DNA of 64,000 bases, taken from Mesorhizobium_K marinum. GTDB taxonomy: Bacteria; Pseudomonadota; Alphaproteobacteria; Rhizobiales; Rhizobiaceae. Both the position numbers and the translations under genes were made by a program. How positions within the stretch are numbered: the first letter of the stretch is position 1; every line of letters begins with the position of its first letter. Below the pieces are notes generated by a model. It saw only the letters and a program-made list of their open reading frames with translations. It did not search any database and had not been told where the DNA came from. The stretch lies in assembly GCF_040813715.1 (NCBI RefSeq), contig NZ_JBFOCH010000016.1; one strand, given 5' to 3'. This document shows positions 26,795 to 36,806 of the stretch, piece after piece.

Positions 26795-29039
26795 CTACGC
26801 GCGGTTTCCCGTCACCACCGTCAGCTGCGGCTTCTTCGGGCTGCGCAACGCCAGCCATTCCTGGGCCTGCTCGGTCGGCATCGGGAAGGCGATGGAATAG
26901 CCTTGCACCTGGTCGCAGCCGATCGATTTCAGCGAGGTGAGCTCCGCCTCGGTCTCCGCGCCCTCTGCGATGATCGAAATGCCGAGGCCGCGAGCCAGCT
27001 CGGTGATCGCCCGCACGATCTTGGTGTTGTCGCCGTTCGAGTTGATGTTCTGGACGAAGCGGCGATCGATCTTCAGCCGGTCGATCTCGTTCGGGTTGAC
27101 GTGGCTGAGCGACGCATAGCCGGTGCCGAAATCGTCGAGTTCGAGGTGTACGCCGGCCGAACGGATGTGGCGCAGCTTGGCGGCGATGCCGGTCTTCTCG
27201 TCGTCGAGGATGACGGATTCGACGATTTCCAGCGACAGCTTCTGTGGCGGCAGGCCTTCCGCCTCCAGCGTATCGAACAGGAAGGCGTCGAAATCGACCT
27301 CGCGCAACTCGGTGCCCGAGACGTTGACGGCGAGGCGGCCGAACTGCAGCCCGGCGCGATGCCATTCGCCGGCGGCGCGGATGGCCTTGGCGATCACGAC
27401 GCGGCCGATGTCGGCCATCAGGCCCGACTTCTCGGCGACGGGGATGAACTCGCCGGGCGGGATCATGCCGCGCGTCTCGTGCTTCCAGCGTACCAGCGCC
27501 TCGATGCCGGCGATGGCTCCGGTCGTGAGCGACACCTGCGGCTGGAAATAGACCTGGAAGGACTTTTCGGCGATGGCGATGCGCATGTCGTGTTCGAGCA
27601 GCTTGCGATGCTCCAGTTCGCGGCGAAGCTCCTCGGAGAAGAAGGAGAACGCCCCGCCGCCCTGCTTCTTTGCCGAATAGAGGGCGAGGTCGGCGTGAAC
27701 GACAAGGTCGTTGGCGTTGTCGGCGTCGACCGGATAGACCGCGATGCCCGCGCTGGCGCCGGGCAGGATGGTGGTACCCTGGAAGCTGATCGGCTCGTTG
27801 ATGCGCCGCATGATGCGCTGCGCCACCATGTTGATGTCTTCGGTGCTGCCCGCGCCCTGGAGGATCATGACGAACTCGTCGCCGCCGAGCCTCACGCAGA
27901 TGTCGGAGGCGCGGCAGGATTCGCGCATCCGCTGCGCGGTGACGACCAGCACGTAGTCGCCGGCCGCGTGGCCCAGCGTGTCGTTGATCTGCTTGAAGCG
28001 GTCTAGGTCGATCTGCACCACCGCCATGCGTTCGCTGCGGCGCTGGGCACCCTTGATGAGGGTGTCGAAATGGTCGGTCAGGAAGGTGCGGTTGTGCAGG
28101 CCGGTCAGGCCGTCATGCACGGCCAGGAACGCCATCGAGTTGCGGGCGTCCATCAGTTCGTCGGTCTTGCGCAGGATGACGTCCGACATCGGCCGGAAGA
28201 TGAAGAGCGCGACGAGGACGATGACGCCAATGGTGGCGTAGAAGAGCGTCCTGTGCAGGCTTGCCGTGCTGTCGAGGCGCGCGTCGGCCTGGGCGCTGAT
28301 GCGCTGGCTGAGCGCGGTGAAGCCCTCNAATGAACAGCGCGACGAGGACGATGACGCCGATGGTGGCGTAGAAGAGTGTCCTGTGCAGGCTTGCCGTGCT
28401 GTCGAGGCGCGCGTCGGCCTGGGCGCTGATGCGCTGGCTGAGCGCGGTGAAGCCCTCCAGCGTGGCCTTCGCCACGGTTTCGTCGAGCACGGCGCGTTCC
28501 TTGCCGGCCAGGTAAGTGCCGTATCCGACGCCGAGTTCCGTCTCCAGCGCGGAGATGAACCGCCAGCCATTGTCGGCGAGGCTCATCGACAGGGCGTCGA
28601 GATGGTAGGGCTTGCCGTAGAGGACGCTTTCGATGGAGGCGGGATCGAAGCGCGCCGGCGACGCGGGATCGGCGCCGGTCCGCTTCAGCAGGAGGTCGTA
28701 GTTGGCCTCGAACTCGGCGTTGGCGGTCCGCAACGACGAGAGCAGCCCGAGCTTTTCCCGTTCGGGCGCGTCCTGCACCGCGCCGGCGAGGAAGACCACG
28801 CGCTGGGAAAGCGTCTTTTGCGCGCTCGCGAGCGTGATCAGGGCGTCGTCATGTTCCTGCGCCGCCATCATCTGCTGCAGCAGGATGAAGGACGCCATGG
28901 ACATCGCCGCGATGATCAACAGCGCGAACCAGTACGCACCCTTGATCAGGACGATCAGCCGGCGTGAACTGGTGTTCACGGGCTGATGCGTGACGAACGG
29001 TTGTCTGGGGCGAACAGCAGCATCCATGCGCCGATCCAT
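26795..29039 (-). CDS. membrane GGDEF-EAL protein (c-di-GMP synthesis/degradation), broken by gap
   Basis: Dual c-di-GMP enzyme. N-terminal membrane helix LIVLIKGAYWFALLIIAAMS, a periplasmic sensor region of about 150 residues with helical content, and a second helix FYATIGVIVLVALFIF. Then come a GGDEF domain (RLGGDEFVM intact, so potentially an active cyclase) and an EAL domain (IEALVRW, with LDDFGTGYASLS), so potentially an active phosphodiesterase. The C-terminus is VVTGNRA. The N at 28328 with 129-bp duplicated flanks adds a false frame change; the joined protein is about 700 residues. The start is either 29039 (MDRRMDAAV) or 29027; neither has a good ribosome site. It is divergent from gcdH. 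Confidence 0.9.
28199..28457. other. assembly gap (N 28328) with 129-bp duplicated flanks
   Basis: 28199-28327 equals 28329-28457 with three scattered mismatches. It lies across the second transmembrane helix of the GGDEF-EAL gene. Confidence 0.85.
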
Positions 29040-29241
29040 GGCAGGCGAACGGTTAACGGGGTTTCCATGACCTGCCTGCCGGCCCGGCCCCGCGCCGGGC
29101 AATTCGCGGCAATGGTTATCGGACTGTTTTGCTTTTCGCCTGCTTTTGTGCGATCTGCGCCAATCAACCGACCGCGCAAGGCAGTTCACGCCGGGCGCGT
29201 TTGGGTTTAAAGCCTTCACGGACAGAACTTCCGGGACCGAC

Positions 29242-30444
29242 ATGAACGCTGAATCCAAGATCGCCGCCTCGAACTTCGTGTGGAACGACCCGTTCCTGAT
29301 CGAAGACCAGCTCAACGAAGACGAGCGCATGGTGCGCGACGCCGCCGCCGCGTTTGCCGCCGACAAGCTCGCCCCGCGCGTCCAGGACGCCTACATGGAA
29401 GAGAAGACGGACCCCGCCATCTTCCGCGAGATGGGCGACGCCGGGCTGCTCGGCATCACGGTGCCCGAGGAGTATGGCGGGCTGGGCGCCGGCTACGTGA
29501 CCTACGGCCTTGTGGCGCGCGAGGTCGAGCGCGTCGATTCCGGCTACCGCTCGATGATGTCGGTGCAGTCGTCGCTGGTGATGTATCCGATCTACGCCTA
29601 CGGCTCGGAGGAACAGCGCCGCAAGTACCTGCCCAAGCTCGCATCCGGCGAGTGGATCGGCTGCTTCGGGCTGACCGAGCCCGACGCCGGTTCCGATCCC
29701 GGCGGCATGAAGACGCGCGCCGAGAAGACGGCGAGCGGCTACCGGCTGACCGGCTCCAAGATGTGGATCTCCAACGCCCCGATCGCCGATGTGTTCGTGG
29801 TCTGGGCGAAGTCGGCCGCGCACGACAACCAGATTCGCGGCTTCGTCCTGGACAAGGGCATGAAGGGCCTGAGCGCGCCGAAGATCGGCGGCAAGCTCTC
29901 GCTACGCGCCTCGATCACCGGCGAAATCGTGATGGACGGCGTCGAGGTCGGCGAAGAGGCGCTGCTGCCCAACGTCTCCGGCCTGAAGGGGCCGTTCGGC
30001 TGCCTCAACCGCGCGCGCTACGGCATCTCCTGGGGCGTCATGGGCGCCGCCGAGGACTGCTGGCACCGCGCCCGGCAGTACGGTCTCGACCGCAAGCAGT
30101 TCGGCAAGCCGCTGGCCGGAACCCAGCTGTTCCAGAAGAAGCTCGCCGACATGCAGACCGAGATCGCGCTCGGCCTGCAGGGAAGCCTGCGCGTCGGCCG
30201 GCTGATGGATGAGCACAAGTTCGCGCCCGAGATGATCAGCCTCGTCAAGCGCAACAACTGCGGCAAGGCGCTGGATATCGCCCGCCAGGCGCGCGACATG
30301 CACGGCGGCAACGGCATCCAGATCGAGTTCCACGTGATGCGCCACGCGCAGAACCTCGAGACAGTCAACACCTACGAGGGCACGCACGACGTGCATGCGC
30401 TGATCCTCGGCCGCGCCCAGACGGGACTGCAGGCGTTTTTCTAA
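29242..30444 (+). CDS. gcdH: glutaryl-CoA dehydrogenase
   Basis: A 400-residue acyl-CoA dehydrogenase-family flavoprotein converting glutaryl-CoA to crotonyl-CoA plus CO2 in lysine/tryptophan/glutarate breakdown. Diagnostic points: CFGLTEPDAGSDPGGMKTRA near 140-160, the GCDH-type segment LNRARYGISWG, and the catalytic Glu in NTYEGTHDVHALILGRAQTG at the C-terminus. Length fits. ATG 29242 begins MNAESKIAASNFVW. It is monocistronic: divergent from the GGDEF-EAL gene and convergent with the MR/MLE gene across a hairpin. Confidence 0.93.
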   Translation: MNAESKIAASNFVWNDPFLIEDQLNEDERMVRDAAAAFAADKLAPRVQDAYMEEKTDPAIFREMGDAGLLGITVPEEYGGLGAGYVTYGLVAREVERVDSGYRSMMSVQSSLVMYPIYAYGSEEQRRKYLPKLASGEWIGCFGLTEPDAGSDPGGMKTRAEKTASGYRLTGSKMWISNAPIADVFVVWAKSAAHDNQIRGFVLDKGMKGLSAPKIGGKLSLRASITGEIVMDGVEVGEEALLPNVSGLKGPFGCLNRARYGISWGVMGAAEDCWHRARQYGLDRKQFGKPLAGTQLFQKKLADMQTEIALGLQGSLRVGRLMDEHKFAPEMISLVKRNNCGKALDIARQARDMHGGNGIQIEFHVMRHAQNLETVNTYEGTHDVHALILGRAQTGLQAFF

Positions 30445-30460
30445 GCCGTTCCTGGAATGG

Positions 30461-30485
30461 TCCGGCCGGCAACAGCCCGGCCGGA
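30461..30485. terminator. bidirectional hairpin between gcdH and MR/MLE gene
   Basis: TCCGGCCGG (30461-30469) and CCGGCCGGA (30477-30485) form a perfect 9-bp stem with a 7-base loop, followed by GGCCTTTCT. It sits between convergent stops at 30444 and 30493, so it could serve both transcripts. Confidence 0.6.
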
Positions 30486-30492
30486 GGCCTTT

Positions 30493-31599
30493 CTAGGCTG
30501 AGGCACTGAACACCGGTTCGCCTAGGGCGTTCCGGTCGACCTCTATCCCCAGGCCCGGACCACCAGGCAGTGCCATGCTGCCGCCAGCGATCCGGAAATC
30601 GGCCTTCGCGTTGGCCACCGTCACCCAGTTGTGGAAGTCGACCGTGTGCTGCCTGAGGCCCTCGGGCGTGGACAGCATGAGCCCCGCATAGGCGGCGGTG
30701 TCGATCTGCGCCCCGCCGGTGTCCTCGATCGTCACCTTCAGGTTTCGCGCGATGGCGACGTCGCGGATGAGCCGCGCCCTGGTCAGGCCGCCGACGCGGG
30801 CAAGCTTTATCGTGATGCCGTCGACCAGCGAGTCGGCGAGCGCGCGCAGCAGCGCGTCGACGCCGTCGATGCTCTCATCCAGGATGAGCGGCCGGTCGCA
30901 GGCGGCGCGGATCGCGAGATTTTCCTCATAGGACGCGCAGGGTTGCTCCAGCGCATAGTCGATGGCGCGGGTGGCCGACAGGAACTGCCTGGTCTCGGCC
31001 GTGCCCCAGCCTGCGTTTGCGTCGCAGATCAGCACCGTGTCCGAGGGAACGGCGGCGCGCACCGCTTCCAGTCGCTCGATGTCCTCGCGAACGTCGAGCC
31101 CGACCTTCACCTGCAAGCGCCGATAGCCTTCCGTCACGTATTTTCTTGCGCGCGCGGCCATCGCGTCCGGCGTCTCCTGCGCCAGCGAGCGGTAGAGCGG
31201 CAGGCTCACGCCTTCGGCGCCGCCGGTCATGCTGGCGAGCGACCGGCCGGAGCGGCCGCCGGCAAGATCCCAGAGCGCCATGTCGATCGCCGACTTGGCG
31301 TATGGATGGCCCTTGAGCAGCAGGTCCATGCGGCGATTGAGGGCGTCGATCCCATCCGCCGGTTCGCCGACGAGGCTGGGCGCGAGTTCGCGCATCGCAG
31401 CGCGCGCGCCTTCCGCGAAGGCCGGGTCGTAGAAGCTGCCGAGCGGGGCCATCTCGCCATATCCGGCCGCGCCGTCGCGCGAGACGATCTCGACGATGGT
31501 CGAATCGAAGCCTTCGGCGCTGCGCCCGCCCGAACACCGGTAGGTGCCGTCGCGAAACGGCTGCCACTGCCTGAACAGCGTGATGCTGGTGATGGTCAT
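30493..31599 (-). CDS. enolase-superfamily (MLE subgroup) epimerase/dehydratase
   Basis: A 368-residue MR/MLE protein. N-terminal capping domain MTITSITLFRQWQPFRDG; barrel residues: the KxK acid/base pair in QVKVG, metal ligands Asp in ICDANAGW, Glu in LEQPCAS and Asp in LDESID, and the opposite-side Lys in IKLARVGG. With lysines on both barrel sides it fits 1,1-proton-transfer enzymes (dipeptide, N-acyl amino acid or hydroxyproline-betaine epimerases) or cis-3-hydroxyproline-type dehydratases. I infer a role in proline or betaine derivative metabolism only weakly, from overall resemblance. It is divergent from the cupin gene with 236 bases between the two starts (31600-31835), where I see no gene. 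Confidence 0.82.
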   Translation of the reverse strand: MTITSITLFRQWQPFRDGTYRCSGGRSAEGFDSTIVEIVSRDGAAGYGEMAPLGSFYDPAFAEGARAAMRELAPSLVGEPADGIDALNRRMDLLLKGHPYAKSAIDMALWDLAGGRSGRSLASMTGGAEGVSLPLYRSLAQETPDAMAARARKYVTEGYRRLQVKVGLDVREDIERLEAVRAAVPSDTVLICDANAGWGTAETRQFLSATRAIDYALEQPCASYEENLAIRAACDRPLILDESIDGVDALLRALADSLVDGITIKLARVGGLTRARLIRDVAIARNLKVTIEDTGGAQIDTAAYAGLMLSTPEGLRQHTVDFHNWVTVANAKADFRIAGGSMALPGGPGLGIEVDRNALGEPVFSASA

Positions 31600-31835
31600 C
31601 GCGCGAAACTCCCCGTGGACTGAGTCAGGCTAGCCGCGAACCCGGTGCGGCGGTGCGAAGGAAACGGCGGTCCTGGGCGTCGCATTTCCAACATGCCCCG
31701 GCCGGCCAACTGGTCCTGCCAGACTGTATCGGACACGGATACGAACTCCGATTCCAGTCACGTTCGAACGGTTACAGCCGGGGTCTACCCCTAATGAAGG
31801 CGGGGTTCCGGTTCGGAACGGGAAGGAAAAGACAA

Positions 31836-32315
31836 ATGACCGTCCATACGACGATCGGTGATTCGAGTGAGTTGTTCTGGTTCAGGGGCACGCTTGTGAA
31901 CGTTCGGCTCTCCTGGCATGCGGGCGAGGACCGCGTGAGCGTGGTCGAGCATCTGATGCCCTACGGGAAGTCGCCTCCGCTGCATATCCACCGCAACGAG
32001 GACCAGGTGTTTCATGTCCTCGAGGGCGAGATCCTCATTCATATCGACGGCGTCGAGACGGTGGCCCGCGCCGGGGAGACCGTGCTTGCACCCAAGGGCG
32101 TGCCGCATTCCTTCCGCGTCGAGTCCCGCGAGGGCGCCCGCTGCCTGACGATCACGTCGGGCGGCGACCTCGAGAAGATGATCCGCGAGATGGGCGAGCC
32201 GGCGCTGAACGCCGAACTGCCGCCGCAGGTGGAGCCGACGCCGGCGATGATCGCGGCGCTCAGGGACGCCTGCGCCCGCAACGGGATCGATATCATCGGA
32301 GGTCCCCTTACCTAA
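31836..32315 (+). CDS. cupin domain protein
   Basis: A 159-residue single cupin. Motif 1 reads PPLHIHRNEDQVFHVLEGE (metal His-His-Glu pattern) near residue 48, and motif 2 reads PKGVPHSFRV near 88. The C-terminal helical tail has PTPAMIAALRDACARNG. The family includes small-molecule dioxygenases, isomerases and metal-dependent binding proteins; no substrate is evident. GGAAGG is about 10 bases before ATG 31836. A strong hairpin separates it from kbl. Confidence 0.8.
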   Translation: MTVHTTIGDSSELFWFRGTLVNVRLSWHAGEDRVSVVEHLMPYGKSPPLHIHRNEDQVFHVLEGEILIHIDGVETVARAGETVLAPKGVPHSFRVESREGARCLTITSGGDLEKMIREMGEPALNAELPPQVEPTPAMIAALRDACARNGIDIIGGPLT

Positions 32316-32388
32316 GCTGGGGCGGGCAAGGGGCGCGGATGGGCGAGACGGNGCCAGGGCGGGGAAGGGGCGCGGATGGGCGAGACGG
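32316..32388. other. assembly gap (N 32352) with 36-bp duplicated flanks
   Basis: 32316-32351 recurs at 32353-32388 with several mismatches in non-coding sequence. The real intergenic distance between the cupin gene and kbl is about 37 bases shorter than it reads. Confidence 0.7.
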
Positions 32389-32406
32389 CGTCCCAACGTC
32401 TCGCCC
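32378..32406 (+). terminator. strong inverted repeat between cupin gene and kbl
   Basis: GGGCGAGACG (32378-32387) and CGTCTCGCCC (32397-32406) give a perfect 10-bp stem with a 9-base loop. No clear U-tract follows (ATTCTG), so it could be a weak terminator, an mRNA-stabilising stem or a binding palindrome. Confidence 0.5.
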
Positions 32407-32492
32407 ATTCTGCCGTCTGACGGGATTTTCGTGGATTTTTGCCGCGCATCGCGCAACAGTCCGCCCGGACTCCATGCACGGCGGAGCGCGTG

Positions 32493-33680
32493 ATGACCGG
32501 TACGTTCCTGAACCATCTTTCGAACGAACTCGCGGGGCTCAAGGCGGCAGGGCTCTACAAGTCCGAGCGCGTCATCGCCTCGCCGCAGTCGGCGCAGATC
32601 GAGGTCGGCGGTCAAAGGCTGCTCAATTTCTGCGCCAACAACTATCTGGGCCTCGCCGACAGCGAGGAACTGCGCGAAGCGGCCAAGGCCGCTCTCGACC
32701 GCTACGGATACGGCATGGCGTCGGTCCGTTTCATCTGCGGCACCCAAGAGGTCCACAAGCAGCTCGAAGCGAAGATCTCCGGCTTCCTCGGCATGGAGGA
32801 CACGATCCTCTACGGCTCCTGCTTCGACGCCAATGGCGGGCTGTTCGAGACGCTCCTGTCTGAGGAAGACGCGATCATCTCCGACTCGCTCAACCACGCC
32901 TCGATCATCGACGGCGTGCGCCTCTCCAAGGCAAGACGCTTCCGCTACGCCAACAACGACATGGCGGCGCTGGAGGAGGAACTGAAGAAGGCCGAGGGCA
33001 GCCGCTTCAGGATGATCGCCACCGACGGCGTGTTCTCCATGGACGGCATCATCGCGAACCTCGCCGGCGTCTGCGACCTCGCGGAAAAATACGATGCCAT
33101 GGTGATGGTGGACGACAGCCACGCGGTCGGCTTCGTGGGTCGCCATGGGCGCGGCTCTGCCGAGCATTGCGGGGTCGAGGGCAGGGTGGACATCATCACC
33201 GGTACGCTCGGCAAGGCACTCGGCGGCGCGTCCGGCGGCTACACCTCCGGCCGGCGCGAGGTTGTCGATTGGCTGCGCCAGCGCTCGCGCCCCTATCTCT
33301 TCTCCAACACGCTGATGCCGGCGATCGCGGGAGCCTCGCTCAAGGTGTTCGACATGCTCGACGGGGGCGATGGGCTGCGCCGGCGCCTCTACGAGAATGC
33401 CGAGCGCTTCCGCGCCGGCATGACCAGGCTCGGCTTCACGCTCGCCGGCGCGGACCATCCCATCATCCCGGTCATGCTGGGCGAAGCGACACTGGCGCAG
33501 CAGATGGCCGAAAGGATGCTCGCCCGCGGCATCTACGTCATCGGCTTCTCGTTCCCCGTCGTGCCGAAGGGGCAGGCTCGGATCCGGACGCAGATGTCGG
33601 CGGCGCACTCGCCCGAAGACGTCGACCGGGCGATCGAGGCGTTCGCGGCGGTCGGCAGGGAACTCGGCGTCATTTCCTGA
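32493..33680 (+). CDS. kbl: glycine C-acetyltransferase (2-amino-3-ketobutyrate CoA ligase)
   Basis: PLP-dependent alpha-oxoamine synthase fold that cleaves 2-amino-3-oxobutyrate with CoA to glycine and acetyl-CoA. 395 residues, standard length. NFCANNYLGLA near 46, YGSCFDANGG near 110, DDSHAVGFVG with the cofactor Asp/His near 210, and the PLP lysine in ITGTLGKALGG near 240. tdh starts 47 bases downstream; the two enzymes act in sequence and the intermediate is unstable, so coupling makes sense. Confidence 0.95.
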   Translation: MTGTFLNHLSNELAGLKAAGLYKSERVIASPQSAQIEVGGQRLLNFCANNYLGLADSEELREAAKAALDRYGYGMASVRFICGTQEVHKQLEAKISGFLGMEDTILYGSCFDANGGLFETLLSEEDAIISDSLNHASIIDGVRLSKARRFRYANNDMAALEEELKKAEGSRFRMIATDGVFSMDGIIANLAGVCDLAEKYDAMVMVDDSHAVGFVGRHGRGSAEHCGVEGRVDIITGTLGKALGGASGGYTSGRREVVDWLRQRSRPYLFSNTLMPAIAGASLKVFDMLDGGDGLRRRLYENAERFRAGMTRLGFTLAGADHPIIPVMLGEATLAQQMAERMLARGIYVIGFSFPVVPKGQARIRTQMSAAHSPEDVDRAIEAFAAVGRELGVIS

Positions 33681-33727
33681 ACGCCGGCAAAAGGGATTCA
33701 CAAACAAGGCATTCGGGAGATGTTTGA

Positions 33728-34762
33728 ATGTCCAACATGATGCGTGCGCTGGTGAAGGCGAGGCCCGAGCCCGGCATCTGGATGGAACAGGTGCCCGTCC
33801 CCGAGATCGGGCCGAACGACGTGCTGATCAAGGTGAAGAAGACCGCCATCTGCGGCACCGACGTCCATATCTACAACTGGGACCAGTGGGCGCAGAAGAC
33901 TGTGCCGGTGCCGATGGTGACCGGCCACGAGTTCGTCGGCACGGTCGCCGACTTCGGCGCGGCGGTCACGGAATACAAGATCGGCCAGCGCGTCTCCGGC
34001 GAGGGACATATCGTCTGCGGCCATTGCCGGAACTGCCGGGCGGGAAGGGGTCACCTGTGCCGCAACACGCTGGGCGTCGGCGTCAACCGGCCTGGCGCGT
34101 TCGGCGAATACCTCGCCATCCCGCAGCACAATGTGGTGCCGATTCCCGACGACGTTCCCGACGAGATCGCTGCGATCTTCGACCCGCTCGGCAACGCGGT
34201 GCACACGGCGCTCTCCTTCGACCTGGTCGGCGAGGACGTGCTGGTCACCGGCGCCGGCCCGATCGGCATCATGGGCGCGCTGGTCGCACAGGCCGTCGGC
34301 GCACGCAAGGTCGTGATCACCGACATCAACCCGACCCGCCTGGCGCTGGCCAGGAAGCTCGGCGTCCACCACGTGGTCGACGCCTCCAGGGAACGGCTGG
34401 CCGACGTGATGCGCGAGGAAGGCATGCGCGAGGGTTTCGACGTCGGCCTGGAGATGTCCGGTTCCGCCAACGCCTTCCGCGACATGATCGACACGATGAA
34501 CAACGGCGGCAAGATCGCCATCCTCGGCATCGCCCCGACCGGCTTCGAGATCGACTGGAACAAGGTGATCTTCAAGATGCTGCACCTGAAGGGCATCTAC
34601 GGCCGCGAGATGTTCGAGACCTGGTACAAGATGATCGCTCTGGTGCAGGGGCCACTCGATGTCTCGGGGCTGATCACGCACCGGATCGGCGTCGATGACT
34701 ACATTGCCGGTTTCGAGGCGATGAAATCGGGGAATTCCGGCAAGGTCGTGATGGACTGGTGA
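33728..34762 (+). CDS. tdh: L-threonine 3-dehydrogenase
   Basis: Zinc medium-chain dehydrogenase, 344 residues, oxidising L-threonine with NAD to 2-amino-3-oxobutyrate, the Kbl substrate. Catalytic zinc residues are in AICGTDVH and TGHEFVG; the structural-zinc lobe CGHCRNCRAGRGHLC is intact; the NAD loop GAGPIGIMGA is near residue 175. ATG 33728 begins MSNMMRALVKARPEPG. It is the last gene of the kbl-tdh operon, followed by a terminator-like hairpin. Confidence 0.96.
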   Translation: MSNMMRALVKARPEPGIWMEQVPVPEIGPNDVLIKVKKTAICGTDVHIYNWDQWAQKTVPVPMVTGHEFVGTVADFGAAVTEYKIGQRVSGEGHIVCGHCRNCRAGRGHLCRNTLGVGVNRPGAFGEYLAIPQHNVVPIPDDVPDEIAAIFDPLGNAVHTALSFDLVGEDVLVTGAGPIGIMGALVAQAVGARKVVITDINPTRLALARKLGVHHVVDASRERLADVMREEGMREGFDVGLEMSGSANAFRDMIDTMNNGGKIAILGIAPTGFEIDWNKVIFKMLHLKGIYGREMFETWYKMIALVQGPLDVSGLITHRIGVDDYIAGFEAMKSGNSGKVVMDW

Positions 34763-34771
34763 GGCCTGCCG

Positions 34772-34801
34772 CCGGTCGCCGGCGGCCGTGACCGGATTTT
34801 T
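34772..34801 (+). terminator. intrinsic terminator after tdh
   Basis: CCGGTC (34772-34777) pairs with GACCGG (34790-34795), enclosing a GC-rich inner repeat, and a run of five T follows at 34797-34801. A second alternative stem (GCCGCCGG/CCGGCGGC, 34768-34786) overlaps it. Confidence 0.65.
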
Positions 34802-34889
34802 CGCTTTCAGGGCGAACTTCGCAAACTGGTACCCTGCCGCAACGCCGAGTCTCCTGCTATTCAGCCGTCCTCTGGTCCTGGGGCTTTGC

Positions 34890-35399
34890 ATGCGCCGACA
34901 TATCCGCACCTACACCGCGCGGCACGAGCCCAGCGGGCAGGTGCTCTCGAATCTCAAGTCGGGCGCGGGCGCCGTGCTCGGCATCGGCGCCGTCGGCGGA
35001 TTGTCGGTGGCGACCGGCCTGCCGCTGCTCCTGGCGCCGCTCGGGGCAACCGTGGTGCTGCTCTTCGGACAGCCCGCGAGTCCGCTGGCCCAGCCGGCCA
35101 ACATCTTCGGCGGCTACCTCCTGGCGACCGTGGTCGGCGTGGCGGCGGCGGTCCTGTTTCCGGGGCTGTGGTGGGTCGCGGCGATTGCCGTCGGACTGGC
35201 GATCGCGGGCATGCTGATGCTGCGCATCACCCATCCGCCGGCCGGCGCAGTGCCGCTCGTCGCGCTGGCTTCGCCTCTGGAGGCAACGACGCTCTTCCCG
35301 ACGATCCTGATCGCCTGCGTCAGTCTCGTCGGCCTGGCGGTCGTGCATCACCGGTTGCCGCCGCGTGCGCAGTACCCGCGTCAGGTCCCGCAGGATTGA
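34890..35399 (+). CDS. HPP family membrane protein
   Basis: A 169-residue integral membrane protein with four predicted helices and the family signature: LLAPLGATVVLLFGQPASPLAQP near residue 45-65 and ITHPPAGAVPLVAL near 115. HPP proteins are linked to nitrite transport in cyanobacteria and plastids; the bacterial role is open. ATG 34890 (MRRHIRTYTARHEP) is chosen because the longer frame from 34788 would begin inside the tdh terminator. It converges on the cyclase gene with 19 bases between stops. Confidence 0.8.
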   Translation: MRRHIRTYTARHEPSGQVLSNLKSGAGAVLGIGAVGGLSVATGLPLLLAPLGATVVLLFGQPASPLAQPANIFGGYLLATVVGVAAAVLFPGLWWVAAIAVGLAIAGMLMLRITHPPAGAVPLVALASPLEATTLFPTILIACVSLVGLAVVHHRLPPRAQYPRQVPQD

Positions 35400-35418
35400 T
35401 CCCGGCGTCGTTTTCCAG

Positions 35419-36672
35419 TCAGTTTGTCGTCAGTTCGATGCGCTGACGGTCGCTCGCAAGGCTGATCGGCTGCTTGGCGTAGGTGAAGAGCTCCATTTCC
35501 TCGGAGACGCCGGGCAGCCGCTGGCGGCCGATGCTGACCCACTGGTCCGGCTGCAGCGCGACGATATCGCGCGTCACCAGCGCGTCGACGCCGGTCGCCT
35601 TGGTGAGTCCTTCGATGCGCGAGACCTCGTTGACGGTCGGGCCGATGACGGAGAACGCCAGCCGCTGCGATATGCCGATGTTGCCGAACATGACGGTGCC
35701 GGTGTTCAGCCCGATGCCGAACCTGACCGGAAACAGGCCCTTTTCGCGCCGCGCCTCGTTCAACCGGTCGCGCGCGGCAAGCACGTTGCGCAGCGCCGTC
35801 GTCGCGGCGCCGACCGCCGCCTTCTGCTCGTCGGCGTCGTTGTAGGGGAAGATCGCCAGCACGCCATCGCCGATGAAGTCGAGCACCTCGCCGCCGGCCT
35901 CGATGATCGGCGTCGCCGTGCAGTCGAAATATTCGTTGAGGAGCTCGATGAAGTCCTGGCCCGCCATGGTGTCGGCGAGCGCGGTCGAATTGCGCATGTC
36001 GTTGTACCAGACGACCGCGCGGGTCTCGGCGCCGTCGCCGCGCCGGATCGACCCCGCGAGCACACGGCTGCCGGCTTCTCGGCCGAGATAGGTTTCCGAG
36101 ATGTTGCGGGCGATGCGCGCCTGGATGACGGTCTTGCAGGCGACTGCGAAACGGCGCTGGATCTTCTGCAGCGCCTCAAGTTCGGAGTTGGTGAAGCCGC
36201 CCTTGCGGTCGGCCGACCAAGTGCCGATGATGCCGATCTGGCCGGTCGTGGCCGTGTCGTTCTTGACCGACAGGCCGGTGCGGATGACCAGATAGTCGGT
36301 CATGCCGTTGGCGGCGACCTCCTCGAGGACCGGAAAGTCGAGCAGCCGCGACGGCCCGTCGAGGTTGCGGCGCAACAGGTCGATGTTGGCGTCCATCATG
36401 TATTTCATGGGACTGCGCAGCCAGGCCTCGGACGCGGTCTCCTGGTGCACGAACTGCTCGAACTCGGTCTCCTTGCCGCGGGTCCACAGGATCGTCTCCG
36501 CCTGGAACAGGGGATGCAGCGTCGGCCAGGTCAGCCTGGCGCGGCCGAGCGGGACGCCGATCGCATGGATGCGGTTGCACAAGCCCTCGAACATCGTGAC
36601 GATGTCAGGTGAGCCCAGCGCCTGATCGACCAGCCACTCGTTGATGCCTGTTACCAGCGTTGCGTCTGTCAT
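35419..36672 (-). CDS. class III adenylate/guanylate cyclase with N-terminal sensor-like domain
   Basis: A 417-residue soluble protein. The N-terminal ~200 residues resemble the GAF-like/uncharacterised domain often preceding rhizobial CyaA-type cyclases (INEWLVDQALGSPDIVTMF, LTWPTLHPLFQAETILW). The catalytic domain has both metal Asp positions, WYNDMRNST and FIGDGVLAIFP, and the late motif NTGTVMFGNIG, so it should make cAMP or cGMP. It is divergent from the DUF3095 gene across 134 bases. Confidence 0.88.
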   Translation of the reverse strand: MTDATLVTGINEWLVDQALGSPDIVTMFEGLCNRIHAIGVPLGRARLTWPTLHPLFQAETILWTRGKETEFEQFVHQETASEAWLRSPMKYMMDANIDLLRRNLDGPSRLLDFPVLEEVAANGMTDYLVIRTGLSVKNDTATTGQIGIIGTWSADRKGGFTNSELEALQKIQRRFAVACKTVIQARIARNISETYLGREAGSRVLAGSIRRGDGAETRAVVWYNDMRNSTALADTMAGQDFIELLNEYFDCTATPIIEAGGEVLDFIGDGVLAIFPYNDADEQKAAVGAATTALRNVLAARDRLNEARREKGLFPVRFGIGLNTGTVMFGNIGISQRLAFSVIGPTVNEVSRIEGLTKATGVDALVTRDIVALQPDQWVSIGRQRLPGVSEEMELFTYAKQPISLASDRQRIELTTN

Positions 36673-36806
36673 GAATGGCCTTAGGAGAATCCGCTACCCG
36701 TCCGCGAATACACCATGTGGCATCGCCAAGCCGCTTTTTTAAGTGCGCCGGCGAAACGAGACTGCAGTTTTTTCGTATATCCTGACATTCAGCCGGAGAA
36801 CGCGCC

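Noticed and set aside
34788..34889. Longer start for the HPP protein
   Set aside because: It would begin inside the tdh terminator hairpin and adds a non-conserved leader.
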